Shown here: one piece after another, positions 1 to 30,321 of the stretch | Position numbering within the stretch: the stretch's first letter is position 1 | How the letters are laid out: each line of letters begins with the position of its first letter | Assembly (NCBI RefSeq): GCF_009650765.1 | Contig: NZ_CP045740.1 | Span: 2,232,001 to 2,296,000, forward strand | DNA: 64,000 bases | Direction: 5' to 3' | Source: Streptomyces sp. SUK 48 | GTDB lineage: Bacteria; Actinomycetota; Actinomycetes; Streptomycetales; Streptomycetaceae | Notes under the pieces: model-generated | Databases searched by the model: none | What the model was told of the DNA's origin: nothing | The model's input: only the letters and a program-made list of their open reading frames with translations | Position numbers and translations under genes: made by a program

Positions 1-9110
<9,110 letters not shown>

Positions 9111-9162
9111 CCCCCTCCCCTTCCTCCTCCCACTCTTCACCTTCATCCGAAAGGCCGCCGCC

Positions 9163-9369
9163 ATGTCCAACCCGTTCGAGAAGTCCGACCGTTCGTACGA
9201 CGTCCTTGTGAACGAGGAGGGCCAGCACTCGCTGTGGCCGACCGGCACGGCCGCCCCGGACGGCTGGGAGACCGTCCTCGCCGGCCGGCCCCGCGAGGAG
9301 TGCCTCGCGTACGTCGAGACGAACTGGACCGACATGCGCCCGCGCAGTCTGCGCACGTCCGTCGCCTGA
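9163..9369 (+). CDS. MbtH-like protein
   Basis: A 68-residue MbtH-family protein. These small partners bind NRPS adenylation domains and are often needed for their solubility and activity. The family signature is visible: N-terminal NPFE, central SLWP, then the Trp-containing segment ending NWTDMRP. Length is typical (about 60-75 residues). It starts 52 bases after the first synthetase and ends 130 bases before the second, so it is probably co-transcribed with both. No catalytic role is expected. Confidence 0.96.
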   Translation: MSNPFEKSDRSYDVLVNEEGQHSLWPTGTAAPDGWETVLAGRPREECLAYVETNWTDMRPRSLRTSVA

Positions 9370-9499
9370 GCCCGCCCGCCTCGTCCCGGCCGACATCCGG
9401 CCACGCCCGCCACCCGGTCCTGCCCGCCACCACCCCGGCAGGACCGGACGGGCCGCCTTCTCGATCTGCTGACCAGCAATTCTCTGGGGGATCCCGCCA

Positions 9500-21859
<12,360 letters not shown>

Positions 21860-21880
21860 CCATCATCGGAAGGCTTTGCT

Positions 21881-22861
21881 GTGGCTCGCTATGTGCTGAG
21901 TGACATCGAGAAAAACGAACTGGCCGCCGTGGCCGACGAGTTCCTCGCCACCCACCCCGTCTGGACACCGCTGGAGTGGGCGGACGACATCCGCGCCGAG
22001 GCGGAGCGGCTCCCGGTAGGAATACGCAGGTTCCTGGTGTCGTCCCGCACGGCCGAGGACGCCGTCATCCTGCTGGGGAACCTGCCCGTCGACGAGGCCC
22101 TCGTACCGACCCCGCCGAGCTGGGAGGTCGCGGAGAAGGAGGCCGCCGCGATCCGTGAGGAGCTGGTGCTGCTGCTCGTCGGCTCCGTGCTCGGTGAGCC
22201 GTTCGGCTGGGTCAACCAGCAGGACGGCCGCCTCGTACACGACGTCTGCCCGTCCAAGGGACAGGAGAACTCCCTGACCAGCGCGAGCAGCCGGCAGCAG
22301 CTCACGCTGCACACAGAGGACGTGTTCCACTCCTGCCGGGGTGACTACGTGGCCCTGATGTGCCTGCGCAATCCCGAGGCGGTGGGTACGACGGTGGCGC
22401 TGGTGGAGTCGGTGGATTTCCCGGAGCCGACGCGGCGGGTCCTGCACCAGGACCGCTTCCGGTTCTTCCCGGACGACTCCCACCAGGTGGTGCCGCAGCA
22501 CAGCGTGGAGAACCCGGCGGCGCTCACGGACCGCCCGCACGAGGTGGCGTCCGTGCTGTTCGGCCCCGAGGAGGCGCCGTATCTGCGGATCGACGCGGAC
22601 TTCACCGACGCGGTACCCGGTGACACCGAAGCGGATACCGCCCTGCGGGAGGCAGCCGGCCTGCTGGCCGCCGCCGCGGAGCGGGTCGTCCTGAGCCCCG
22701 GGGACGCCGTGTTCATCGACAACCACCGGGCCGTCCACGGGCGGGACACGTTCACGCCCCGCTACGACGGGACGGACCGCTGGCTCAAGCGCACCAGCCT
22801 GGTCCGCGATCTGCGGCGCACCTATGTGCGGACGAAGTCGCGTTCGCGGCTCCTCGGCTGA
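21881..22861 (+). CDS. Fe(II)/2-oxoglutarate-dependent amino acid hydroxylase, VioC/clavaminate-synthase-like
   Basis: A 326-residue TauD/clavaminate-synthase-type oxygenase. Metal ligands fit the VioC-type HxE...H pattern: His144 and Glu146 (HTED), distal His286 (AVHGRD), and Arg300, fourteen residues after that His, as the likely 2-oxoglutarate ligand. Known relatives hydroxylate the beta carbon of free amino acids: VioC on Arg, AsnO on Asn, MppO on enduracididine. The preceding synthetase has an Arg-like adenylation domain, so beta-hydroxylation of Arg or a related amino acid is a reasonable inference, not proof. GTG start, with GGAAGG about 8 bases upstream, 21 bases after the synthetase stop. 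The stop overlaps the next start by one base (TGATG), indicating translational coupling. Confidence 0.9.
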   Translation: MARYVLSDIEKNELAAVADEFLATHPVWTPLEWADDIRAEAERLPVGIRRFLVSSRTAEDAVILLGNLPVDEALVPTPPSWEVAEKEAAAIREELVLLLVGSVLGEPFGWVNQQDGRLVHDVCPSKGQENSLTSASSRQQLTLHTEDVFHSCRGDYVALMCLRNPEAVGTTVALVESVDFPEPTRRVLHQDRFRFFPDDSHQVVPQHSVENPAALTDRPHEVASVLFGPEEAPYLRIDADFTDAVPGDTEADTALREAAGLLAAAAERVVLSPGDAVFIDNHRAVHGRDTFTPRYDGTDRWLKRTSLVRDLRRTYVRTKSRSRLLG

Positions 22862-24171
22862 TGCCGTCGGAGAAGACACGGCGGGGTGGCGGTTTCACGC
22901 TGCTGTGGGTGGGTTCGGCGCTCGGTGAGTTCGCGTACAGCACGTCGCTGATCGTGCTGCCGTTGATCGTGCTGGCGCTGACCGGTTCACCCGCGCGAGC
23001 GGGGATCATCGGCTTCGTCGACGCGGCGGCGATGCTCCTGGCGGGGCTGCCGGCCGGAGCCATCGCCGACCGGTACGACCGCAGGACGGTGATGTTGTGG
23101 TGCCAGGCCGCGCTGGTGGCGGTGTTCGGCGCGCTGGCCCTGCTGTTGTGGGCGGGCACGGTCTCGCTGCCCGCGCTGGTGGCGCTCGCCCTGGTCAACG
23201 GCGCGTCGACCGCCCTGACGATGGCGGCAGGGGAGGCGATGATCCCGAGCCTGGTGGCGGAGGAGAGGCTATCCGACGCGGTGTCCATGAACGCGGCGCG
23301 CACCTACGCGGGCCAACTGGCCGGGACGTCCGCCGGTGGGTTCCTGCTGGCGCTGAAGAACGCGTTGCCGTTCGTCGTCGGCTGTTTGGCGCATCTGGCG
23401 GCGCTGGCCATGCTGCTGTTCCTGAAGCGGCAACCGCCGGCCGCCGGCGTCCCGGCCGACCGGCCGGTGCTCAGTGGGCGGGGATTGCTGGAGGGGATCC
23501 GCTGGATCACCTCCCATCCGTTCCTGCGCGTGGGACTGCTGTGCGCGACGGCGACGAACTTCTTCTTCGGCGTCATCTACTTCGTCGTCATCGCCTCCGC
23601 GCGGACCGGCGGCATGGCCACCGGCCTCATCGGTGTCATGGCGGCGCTGCTGGGCGTCGGCGGCCTGCTGGGCTCCCTCGCCGCACCGCTGCTCCAGCGG
23701 TTCCTGACCGGCGCCCGGCCCATCCACGTCGTACTGTGGGCTTTTGTCGTGCTCACGGTGGGGATCGCGGTGCTGCCGGGCGCCTGGACGCCGGGGGTGC
23801 TGCTGGGCGCGATTGCCTTCGCGGCGCCGACGGCGAACGCCTGCTTCACCACCTACCAGCTGAGGCTCACCCCGGACAGCCACCGTGGGCGGGTGGTGAG
23901 CGTGGCGGCCATCGCGAGCGGTGGCGGCGGTGCGATCGCCCCGCTGGCCGGCGGCATCGTGCTGGACCTCGCGGGCCGGTTCGCCGGCCTGCTCGGCTGC
24001 GCGGCCGTGATGGCGGTCATCGCCCTGCTGACATCGCTGAGCCCGGCGCTGCGCGACATGCCACACCCCGGCGCGGCCGTCACCGCACGGCCCGACGCCG
24101 ACGCCGGCAACCCCTGCGCCGGCGAGGACCTCGACGCTGATGTCGCGGCCACTCCTCCCCCCGTCCGCTGA
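22861..24171 (+). CDS. MFS transporter, probable peptide exporter
   Basis: A 436-residue major facilitator superfamily protein with about 12 hydrophobic segments. The loop between helices 2 and 3 has the typical ADRYDRR motif. Its resemblance to the enterobactin-exporter/MFS_3 type is a general impression. The position between two tailoring genes and the one-base coupling to the hydroxylase suggest export of, or self-protection against, the cluster product. The C-terminal 35 residues are hydrophilic and Ala/Asp-rich. Confidence 0.87.
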   Translation: MPSEKTRRGGGFTLLWVGSALGEFAYSTSLIVLPLIVLALTGSPARAGIIGFVDAAAMLLAGLPAGAIADRYDRRTVMLWCQAALVAVFGALALLLWAGTVSLPALVALALVNGASTALTMAAGEAMIPSLVAEERLSDAVSMNAARTYAGQLAGTSAGGFLLALKNALPFVVGCLAHLAALAMLLFLKRQPPAAGVPADRPVLSGRGLLEGIRWITSHPFLRVGLLCATATNFFFGVIYFVVIASARTGGMATGLIGVMAALLGVGGLLGSLAAPLLQRFLTGARPIHVVLWAFVVLTVGIAVLPGAWTPGVLLGAIAFAAPTANACFTTYQLRLTPDSHRGRVVSVAAIASGGGGAIAPLAGGIVLDLAGRFAGLLGCAAVMAVIALLTSLSPALRDMPHPGAAVTARPDADAGNPCAGEDLDADVAATPPPVR

Positions 24172-24189
24172 CAGACAGAGACAGCCACC

Positions 24190-25413
24190 ATGAGCATTGA
24201 TCCGACTGCCCTTGACCCGGCTCCCTTCCGTCCGGCCCCCGTTGATCTGGCCGATCCCGATCTCTACACCACCGATGCCCGCTTCACCATGTGGGGCGAG
24301 TACACCCGGGCGGAAGCGAAAGTCTGGAGCGATCCCGGCGTCTCCCCCTCCGGCTTCTGGTCGGTCTTCTCCCACCGCGACGTCGCCGCCGTCCTCTCCC
24401 CCAAGGCACCCTTCACCTCCGAGTACGGCATGATGATCGGCTTCGACCCCGAGCATCCCGACAGCTCGGGCGGCAGGATGCTGGTGGTGAGCGAAGGCGG
24501 CTGGCACTCCACGCTGAAGCGGCTCATCGGTCCGTTCCTCTCGCGGCTGCGCGCCCCCGAACTCCGGTCGGTGCTCCACCGGGAGGTCCGGGACATCGTC
24601 GACCGGCTGCGGTCGCAGGACTCCACCGACATCGCCCAGGGCATCGGCCCGCGGCTCCCCGCGGCGATCGTGTGCGAGGTCATCGGCGTGCCGCTCAGCG
24701 AGAGGGAGCAGCTGATCGAGCTGACCAACCACGCCTTCGGTGGCGAGGAGAGCAGTTTCGACAAGATGACCCCGGCCGAGGCGCACACGGAGATCCTCTT
24801 CTACTTTCACGAACTGATCGAACAGCGCCGCCGTACGCCCGGTTCCGACCTGGTGAGCGCGCTGCTGGAGGACGGGCGGCTGAGCGCCGAGGACGTGCTC
24901 ATCAACTGCGACAACGTCCTGATAGGAGGCAACGAGACCACCCGGCACTCGATCACCGGCGCCTTCCATGCCTTCCAGGCGTTCCCGGACACCTTGGACG
25001 CGCTGCACGCCGACCCGGAACTCGCCGGTTCCGCCGTGGAGGAGGTGGTCCGCTGGACGTCCCCGGCGGCGCACGTCCTGCGAGTGGCGACCGAGGATTG
25101 CGAGATCGGTGGCCAGGAGATCCTCAAGGGGCAGTCGGTGGTGGCCTGGCTGTCCGCCGCCAACCGTGACGAGCGGCATTTCCCCGACCCGCATCGCTTC
25201 GTCCCTGACCGTACGCCCAACCGGCACCTGGGGTTCGGCAACGGTCCGCACCACTGCCTCGGCGCCGCTCTGGCCCGACTCGAACTCGCCGCTCTGCTGA
25301 AGGAGTTGGCCGCCGAGGCTCGGGGGGTGGAACCGGCCGGTGAGGTGCGCTGGATGCGCTCCAACCTCGTGCAGGGCTACAGCAGCCTTGAGGTTTCCAT
25401 GAATTGGCGCTGA
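24190..25413 (+). CDS. Cytochrome P450
   Basis: A soluble bacterial P450 of 407 residues. The I-helix oxygen-activation motif is GGNETT (246-251), the K-helix ExxR is Glu285-Arg288, and the haem ligand is Cys356 in [10 protein letters not shown]. All essential residues are present. The GGNETT I-helix resembles P450s that beta-hydroxylate amino acids on carrier domains (NikQ, skyllamycin P450), but the substrate here is unknown; hydroxylation of the Phe-like residue is one option. It starts 18 bases after the transporter, so it is probably in the same operon. Confidence 0.92.
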   Translation: MSIDPTALDPAPFRPAPVDLADPDLYTTDARFTMWGEYTRAEAKVWSDPGVSPSGFWSVFSHRDVAAVLSPKAPFTSEYGMMIGFDPEHPDSSGGRMLVVSEGGWHSTLKRLIGPFLSRLRAPELRSVLHREVRDIVDRLRSQDSTDIAQGIGPRLPAAIVCEVIGVPLSEREQLIELTNHAFGGEESSFDKMTPAEAHTEILFYFHELIEQRRRTPGSDLVSALLEDGRLSAEDVLINCDNVLIGGNETTRHSITGAFHAFQAFPDTLDALHADPELAGSAVEEVVRWTSPAAHVLRVATEDCEIGGQEILKGQSVVAWLSAANRDERHFPDPHRFVPDRTPNRHLGFGNGPHHCLGAALARLELAALLKELAAEARGVEPAGEVRWMRSNLVQGYSSLEVSMNWR

Positions 25414-25581
25414 CCTCCTCCCGGCCGGGCCCCCTCACGGGCTGATGTGCTCACGCGGCTGCGGAGACCCCGGCGAACGGGAGGTGGCCGCCCGTCTGCG
25501 GTCATCGAGCCCGACACCTCGCGTCCACAGCCTCGCCGCGCTGCGCGAGGCCGACCTCGACCCACGATCGGACCTCTCGAC

Positions 25582-26334
25582 ATGCCCTCGTCCTCCCCCT
25601 CGACCTATGTGACCCGCCACACCCGGCCAGAGCACCCGGCGCGCCGCCTGGTCTGCTTTCCGCATGCGGGCGGCGCGGCGAGCTTCTTCCGCCCATGGGC
25701 GCGGTACGTGGACCCCTCGGTGGAGTTGCTGGCCGTCCAGTACCCCGGCCGCGAGAACCGCTTCCGGGAAGCCCTGATCCCGACGATGAACCCGCTTGCG
25801 TCGGCAATCGCGGACGAGTTGCTGACCCTGCCGCCGCTGCCCACGGTGTTCTTCGGTCACAGCATGGGCGCGGCCGTCGCGTACGAGACGCTCCTGCGTC
25901 TCCAGCAGGCGGGCGCCGCCGCCCACATCGCCCGCCTGTGCGTTTCCGGCCGGTCTCCCGATGGTGCCGCGGGCCCGGCCGTACAGACGGACGAGGAACT
26001 GGTCGAGGCCGTCCGGTGCCTGGGCGGTACCCACGCGGCCGTCTTCGACGACCCGGACCTGCGGGCGCTGCTCATGCCCGCGATCCGGAACGACTACCAC
26101 CTGATCGACAGCTACCGCCGCCGGACCGACGCACCCCTGCTGCACGCCGACGTCCACGCCCTTACAGGCGACCGGGACCCGCGGGTCACACCGGAGGAGG
26201 CGGCCGGGTGGAGCTCTGTGACGTCGGGTTCCTTCGCTGTCACGGTGCTGGAGGGCGATCACTTCTATCTGGTGCCGGCCGCCGAACGGGTCACCCGTCT
26301 CACCATGGAACCGGTAGAGCCTCTTCCGGTTTAG
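25582..26334 (+). CDS. Type II thioesterase
   Basis: A 250-residue alpha/beta hydrolase of the stand-alone editing thioesterase family. The nucleophile is Ser94 in GHSMGA; the Asp (TGDRDP) and the His (EGDHF) complete the triad. The early FPHAGG motif is typical. These enzymes remove mis-primed acyl groups from carrier domains; they do not usually cyclise and release the final peptide. The frame is open from 25447 (GTG), but family similarity starts at the ATG used here. It closes the biosynthetic group. Confidence 0.92.
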   Translation: MPSSSPSTYVTRHTRPEHPARRLVCFPHAGGAASFFRPWARYVDPSVELLAVQYPGRENRFREALIPTMNPLASAIADELLTLPPLPTVFFGHSMGAAVAYETLLRLQQAGAAAHIARLCVSGRSPDGAAGPAVQTDEELVEAVRCLGGTHAAVFDDPDLRALLMPAIRNDYHLIDSYRRRTDAPLLHADVHALTGDRDPRVTPEEAAGWSSVTSGSFAVTVLEGDHFYLVPAAERVTRLTMEPVEPLPV

Positions 26335-26420
26335 CGGCATGCCCGGGGTAGGGGCAGCACCCAGGGAAGTCGGGGGTGCGTCGGATGCCCTGAGACCGCC
26401 CGGAAGCGGACCCTTGCCGT

Positions 26421-27752
26421 ATGAAGCGAAACCGGTCCGTACTCATCCTGTGTCTGTTGCTCTGTATGGGGGCCCTCGGCTCCGGCCCGGTGCCATCGCA
26501 GGAGACACGTGCGCTGCGGGCGGCCGAGCGCGTCACCCACCCCCTGCGCACCACCGGGTCGTACGGCGACCTGGCCGACCTGCGGCCGCTGGGACGCATG
26601 GTGGACGGTGCGAAGGTGGTGGGGCTCGGCGAGGCGACGCACAGCTCGCACGAGTTCTTCGCCCTGAAGTACCGCGTGCTGCGCTATCTGGTGGAGCACA
26701 AGGGTTTCCGCACCTTCGCGCTGGAGACGAGTTGGAGCAGCGGCCTGCGGCTGGACTCGTACGTGCGCACGGGCGAGGGTGACCCGCGGCGCATCATGCG
26801 GGAGGAGTTCCAGGACACGTACGCGTGGTGGAACACCGAGGAGTACCTCGCCCTCGTCAAGTGGATGCGCGCGTACAACGTCCGGCATGCCGGCGACCCG
26901 GTGCGGTTCATGGGCGACGACTTCGCATGGGCGGGTCCGGAGCAGTACGACAGGGTGCTGGGGTACGCGGCCCGCCACCGACCGGACCTGCTGCCGCGCC
27001 TCACCGCGCTCTACCAGGGGCTGCGGCCCACCACCCCGGCGGGCACCTACATGAAGGCGTACCTGAAGCGGCCCTTGGCCGAGCGGCGCGCCATGGCCGT
27101 CCGCGCGGAGGCGGCGCTGTCCCTGCTCGCCCGGCAGCCGGTTCCCCCCGGTGCGACGGAGGACGCCCACGCCTGGGCGGTCCAGAACGCCCGGGCCCTG
27201 GCGCAGACCGCGCGCGGCTACGCCTTCGACTTCGACAACCCTCAGCAGCTGCGGGCGTCGATGGCCTATCGCGACCAGCTGATGGCGGACAATGTCGCCT
27301 GGTGGCAGGCCCGGACGGGCCAGAAGATCCTCCTGTCGGCGCACGACAGCCACATCGCCTACCTCTCCTCCGACCGGCGATACCCGCGGATGCAGGGCGC
27401 GTTCCTGCGGGAACGGCTGGGCAAGAGGTACGTGAGCGTCGCCACGACGTTCGGCGATGGTTCCTTCAACGCGACCGGCCCCGACGGCACGGCCCGCGTC
27501 TACACAGTGGGAGCCCCGCCGCAGAACAGCACCGAGCGCTTCCTCGACCGGGTGCGCCCCGGCGACTACTACATGGACCTGCGCACAACTCCGGCCGCGG
27601 CCCGCGCGTGGCTGGACACCCCCCGCCCCACCCGCAACATCGGCACGTCCTACCCGGAGCGTCTCCACAACATCGCCCCCGCGGCCTCCTACGACCTCCT
27701 CTTCCACCTGCGCCATGTCACTCCGGCCCACCTCCTGGCACCCCCGAGCTGA
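26421..27752 (+). CDS. Erythromycin-esterase-family protein, secreted
   Basis: A 443-residue protein with an N-terminal signal-like segment (basic MKRNR then about 15 hydrophobic residues). It has the erythromycin-esterase family motifs GEATHSSHEFF (about 72-82) and LETSW. Family members include EreA/EreB macrolide esterases and the broad succinoglycan-biosynthesis/Ere-like group of unknown hydrolases. The true substrate cannot be told from sequence. It lies 86 bases after the thioesterase on the same strand, so it may be the last gene of the cluster (hydrolysis of an ester or lactone) or an unrelated neighbour. Confidence 0.85.
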   Translation: MKRNRSVLILCLLLCMGALGSGPVPSQETRALRAAERVTHPLRTTGSYGDLADLRPLGRMVDGAKVVGLGEATHSSHEFFALKYRVLRYLVEHKGFRTFALETSWSSGLRLDSYVRTGEGDPRRIMREEFQDTYAWWNTEEYLALVKWMRAYNVRHAGDPVRFMGDDFAWAGPEQYDRVLGYAARHRPDLLPRLTALYQGLRPTTPAGTYMKAYLKRPLAERRAMAVRAEAALSLLARQPVPPGATEDAHAWAVQNARALAQTARGYAFDFDNPQQLRASMAYRDQLMADNVAWWQARTGQKILLSAHDSHIAYLSSDRRYPRMQGAFLRERLGKRYVSVATTFGDGSFNATGPDGTARVYTVGAPPQNSTERFLDRVRPGDYYMDLRTTPAAARAWLDTPRPTRNIGTSYPERLHNIAPAASYDLLFHLRHVTPAHLLAPPS

Positions 27753-27850
27753 TCGCCCTTGCGATCGGGGACAACCGGCTTGGCCATCGGCAAGGAAGTC
27801 TTGGCAGAGAAGGGACGCTGGCAGCTGACACGGAGCGGGCCTGACCGCCC

Positions 27851-28643
27851 AGCTCATCAAAGCCGTTCGCCAAGTCCGGCTCCTTCCGGCCGAGCACAGC
27901 TACACCACCCCTGTGGTGGGGATCATTGAGCGGCTGGTGCCGGACGAGCTGTGGGAACTGTTCCAGAGGGTCGTGCCGGAGGCGCCATCGCGGCCTCAGG
28001 GTGGCGGCCGACGTCGGCACGGAGACCGCGAGGTTCTGGCAGCGATCGTGTTCGTGGCGACGTCGGGCCGCACGTGGCAGCAGTTGCCGAACTCGTCGTT
28101 CGGACCGTCCGGGGCGACAGCTCACCGCCGGTTCACCGAGTGGACGAAGGCTCGCGTGTGGGCCAAGCTGCACCGCCTGGCCCTCGACGAACTCGGGTCC
28201 TGCGGCGACCTGGACTGGTCTCGCTGTGCGATCGAATCGGTGAACATGAGGGCCCTGAAAAGGGGGAGTTGACGGGGCCGAATCCTGTCGACCGGGGTAA
28301 GTACGGCTCGAAGATCCACTTGATTACCGAGCAGACCGGTCTCCCCCTGCCCGTCGGCATACCGCCGATTCGATCCCGGCGAGGCCCCCGTCGACGAAAA
28401 CCAGGCAAACTGCACGCCGACAAGGCCAAGCGGGGCATCCGGCACCGCATAGCCCGCAAGGGAGTCGAGACATCGCAGCGGCTCGGCCGGCACCGCTGGA
28501 GCATCGAATGCACGATGGCCCGGCTCGCTGGATGCCGCCGTCTCCACCGTCGCTACGAGCGCAAAGCCGAGCACTTCCTCGCCTTTACGAGCCTCGCGTG
28601 CACCCTGATCTGCTACCGCAGACTCGCCAAATGAGATGAACTC
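27851..28643 (+). mobile_element. IS5-family insertion sequence remnant
   Basis: A degenerate insertion sequence of about 0.8 kb enclosing a broken transposase. Imperfect terminal inverted repeats can be seen: AGCTCATC...GCCAAGTC at 27851 and, reading from the other end at 28643, AGTTCATC...GCGAGTC. No clear target duplication was identified. It sits where the accessory cluster meets the conserved chromosomal block. The 98 bases before the left end (27753-27850) hold no recognisable gene. Confidence 0.6.
27913..28634 (+). pseudogene. IS5-family transposase, frameshifted and internally deleted
   Basis: The N-terminal part (119 residues, with the helix-turn-helix start LVPDELWELF and the GRTWQQLP region) runs in one frame to 28272. 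The C-terminal part (TGPNPVDRGKYGSK, then RSRRGPRR, ARKGVE and HRWSIE motifs) is in another frame. The switch falls near AAAAGGGGG at 28258; some IS5 elements use programmed frameshifting here. However, the segment between PVGI and RSRRGPRR that normally holds the second catalytic Asp is missing, a second piece after HADKA is lost, and the first catalytic Asp reads Glu (AIESVN). It is therefore inactive. Confidence 0.8.
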
Positions 28644-28815
28644 TAAGTACGTCTGCGCTCAGTGCCCCGTTGATGCTCGCTACCTTGACATGGTGTGACC
28701 TGTCGGGGAGAGACCTGACATCCCATCAGAGAAAGCGTCAAATGGGCGTCACGAACGTCGTGATATCACCCGTAACACCCACACCGTACATCAAGCGCGC
28801 GGACAAAATTGCAGC

Positions 28816-30144
28816 TCAGGAGCCCTTCGCGGCCGGCTCCAGGATCGCCACGCACTCCACATGATGCGTCATCGGAAACAGATCGAACGCCCGCAGCATC
28901 CGCACCCGATACCCGTTCTCCCCGAAGTACCCCAGGTCCCGCGCCAGCGCCGCCGGGTCGCAGGCCACGTAGGCGATGCGGCGGGCCCGCAGGGAGGCGA
29001 GGTGTTTGACCGTGTCGCGGCCGGCGCCCGCGCGGGGCGGGTCGAGGACGATCAGGTCGACCTCGGTGATGCCCGTGCGCGGGAGGACGGATTCGACCTT
29101 GCCCTGTTCGATGCGGACGCGGGGGAATTCGGCCAGGTTGTGGCGGGCGTCCTCGACCGCGCGCTTGCCGGACTCGATGCCGAGGACCGCGCCCTGGTCG
29201 CCGAGGCGGTCGGCGAGGGCGCCGGCGAAGAGGCCGACGCCGCAGTAGAGGTCGAGGGCCATCTCGCCCTTGCGCGGGAGCAGGCCCTGCATGACGGCGG
29301 TGACGAGGGTGTCCGCCGCCTTCGGGTGGACCTGCCAGAAGCCGCCGGCGCCGACGCGGTGGGTACGGCCGTCCGCGCGCTCGCGGACGAAGGGGCGGCC
29401 GTGGACGCGGTGCACGCCGCCGGACTTCTCGTCGACCCGCATGACCGAGACCGGCTTGTCCAGCTCGACCAGGGGCAGCCGGCCGCCTGGACGCGGGGTG
29501 AGGATCACCTGGCGGTCCTGGGAGCCCGTCGCCGCGATCGCCTCGACCGACTCCATGCCGGCCCACTCGTGCTTCTCGATGCCCAGCTCGGACACGCCGG
29601 GCGCGGCGATCATGCAGTGGTCGACGCGCTCGACCTCGTGCGAGCGGTGGCGGCGCAGGCCCGCGTGGCCCTCGGCGTCGACCGCGTACTGCACCCGGGT
29701 GCGCCACTGCGGCACCTCACCGGCGGGCAGCTTGTCGCCCTCGGCCGGTACCACCGTGCCGTCCCAGCCCGCCTCCTCCGGGGTGAGGCCCGCGAGCCGC
29801 CGCAGCTGCTCGGCGAGCACGTCCGCCTTCAGCCGGCGCTGGGCGCCCGGCTTGGCGTGCTGCCAGTCGCAGCCGCCGCAGCGGCCGGGACCGGCGAAGG
29901 GGCAGGGGGCCTCGATGCGGTCCTTGGACGCCTCCAGGATCCGTACGGCGTCCGCGCGCAGGAAGCGGGCGCCCTCCTCGCCCTCGGTCACCTTCACCAC
30001 CACCCGCTCACCCGGCAGCGCGTGCCGGACGAAGAGGACCTGGCCCTCGGCGGTACGGGCGATGCAGTGGCCGCCATGGGCGACGGGGCCGATCTCGACC
30101 TCGTACTCCTCGCCCACCAGAGACGTGGTCGGTTCTGCCTGCAT
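28816..30144 (-). CDS. Class I SAM-dependent RNA methyltransferase (TrmA/RumA family, TRAM domain)
   Basis: A 442-residue RNA uridine methyltransferase-like protein. It has an N-terminal TRAM domain (EYEVEIGPVAHGG), a Cys cluster (CPFAGPGRCGGCDW) suggesting an iron-sulfur site, a central RNA-binding region, and a C-terminal Rossmann domain with DLYCGVGLFAG for SAM. The DPPRAGAG motif and the YVACDPAALARD segment carry the catalytic Cys region of the m5U family. The start chosen is the ATG at 30144 with GGAG upstream, because similarity begins there although the frame opens further upstream. The exact rRNA or tRNA target is not evident. Confidence 0.9.
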   Translation of the reverse strand: MQAEPTTSLVGEEYEVEIGPVAHGGHCIARTAEGQVLFVRHALPGERVVVKVTEGEEGARFLRADAVRILEASKDRIEAPCPFAGPGRCGGCDWQHAKPGAQRRLKADVLAEQLRRLAGLTPEEAGWDGTVVPAEGDKLPAGEVPQWRTRVQYAVDAEGHAGLRRHRSHEVERVDHCMIAAPGVSELGIEKHEWAGMESVEAIAATGSQDRQVILTPRPGGRLPLVELDKPVSVMRVDEKSGGVHRVHGRPFVRERADGRTHRVGAGGFWQVHPKAADTLVTAVMQGLLPRKGEMALDLYCGVGLFAGALADRLGDQGAVLGIESGKRAVEDARHNLAEFPRVRIEQGKVESVLPRTGITEVDLIVLDPPRAGAGRDTVKHLASLRARRIAYVACDPAALARDLGYFGENGYRVRMLRAFDLFPMTHHVECVAILEPAAKGS

Positions 30145-30321
30145 GGTGGGTGGCTCCAGAGGATCGGGTTCGCGACAGGAGAGGCAGAAAGACTGCACGA
30201 CGCAGACGAGCTGCCAGGACGGGTCCGGGGCGGTCGAGCGCAGCCCGGTGGACCGACAACAGCCCACCAGTCTACGGCCTCGCCGCCCCGGTCCCGAACC
30301 CCCGTCCCGAACCCGGTCCCG

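Noticed and set aside
9118..9162. Possible promoter between the first NRPS gene and the MbtH gene
   Set aside because: The gap is short and pyrimidine-rich with no recognisable -35/-10 boxes; read-through in one operon is simpler.
25447..25581. N-terminal extension of the type II thioesterase from a GTG
   Set aside because: The extra 45 residues are Arg/Pro-rich and unlike the family, which starts near the ATG at 25582.
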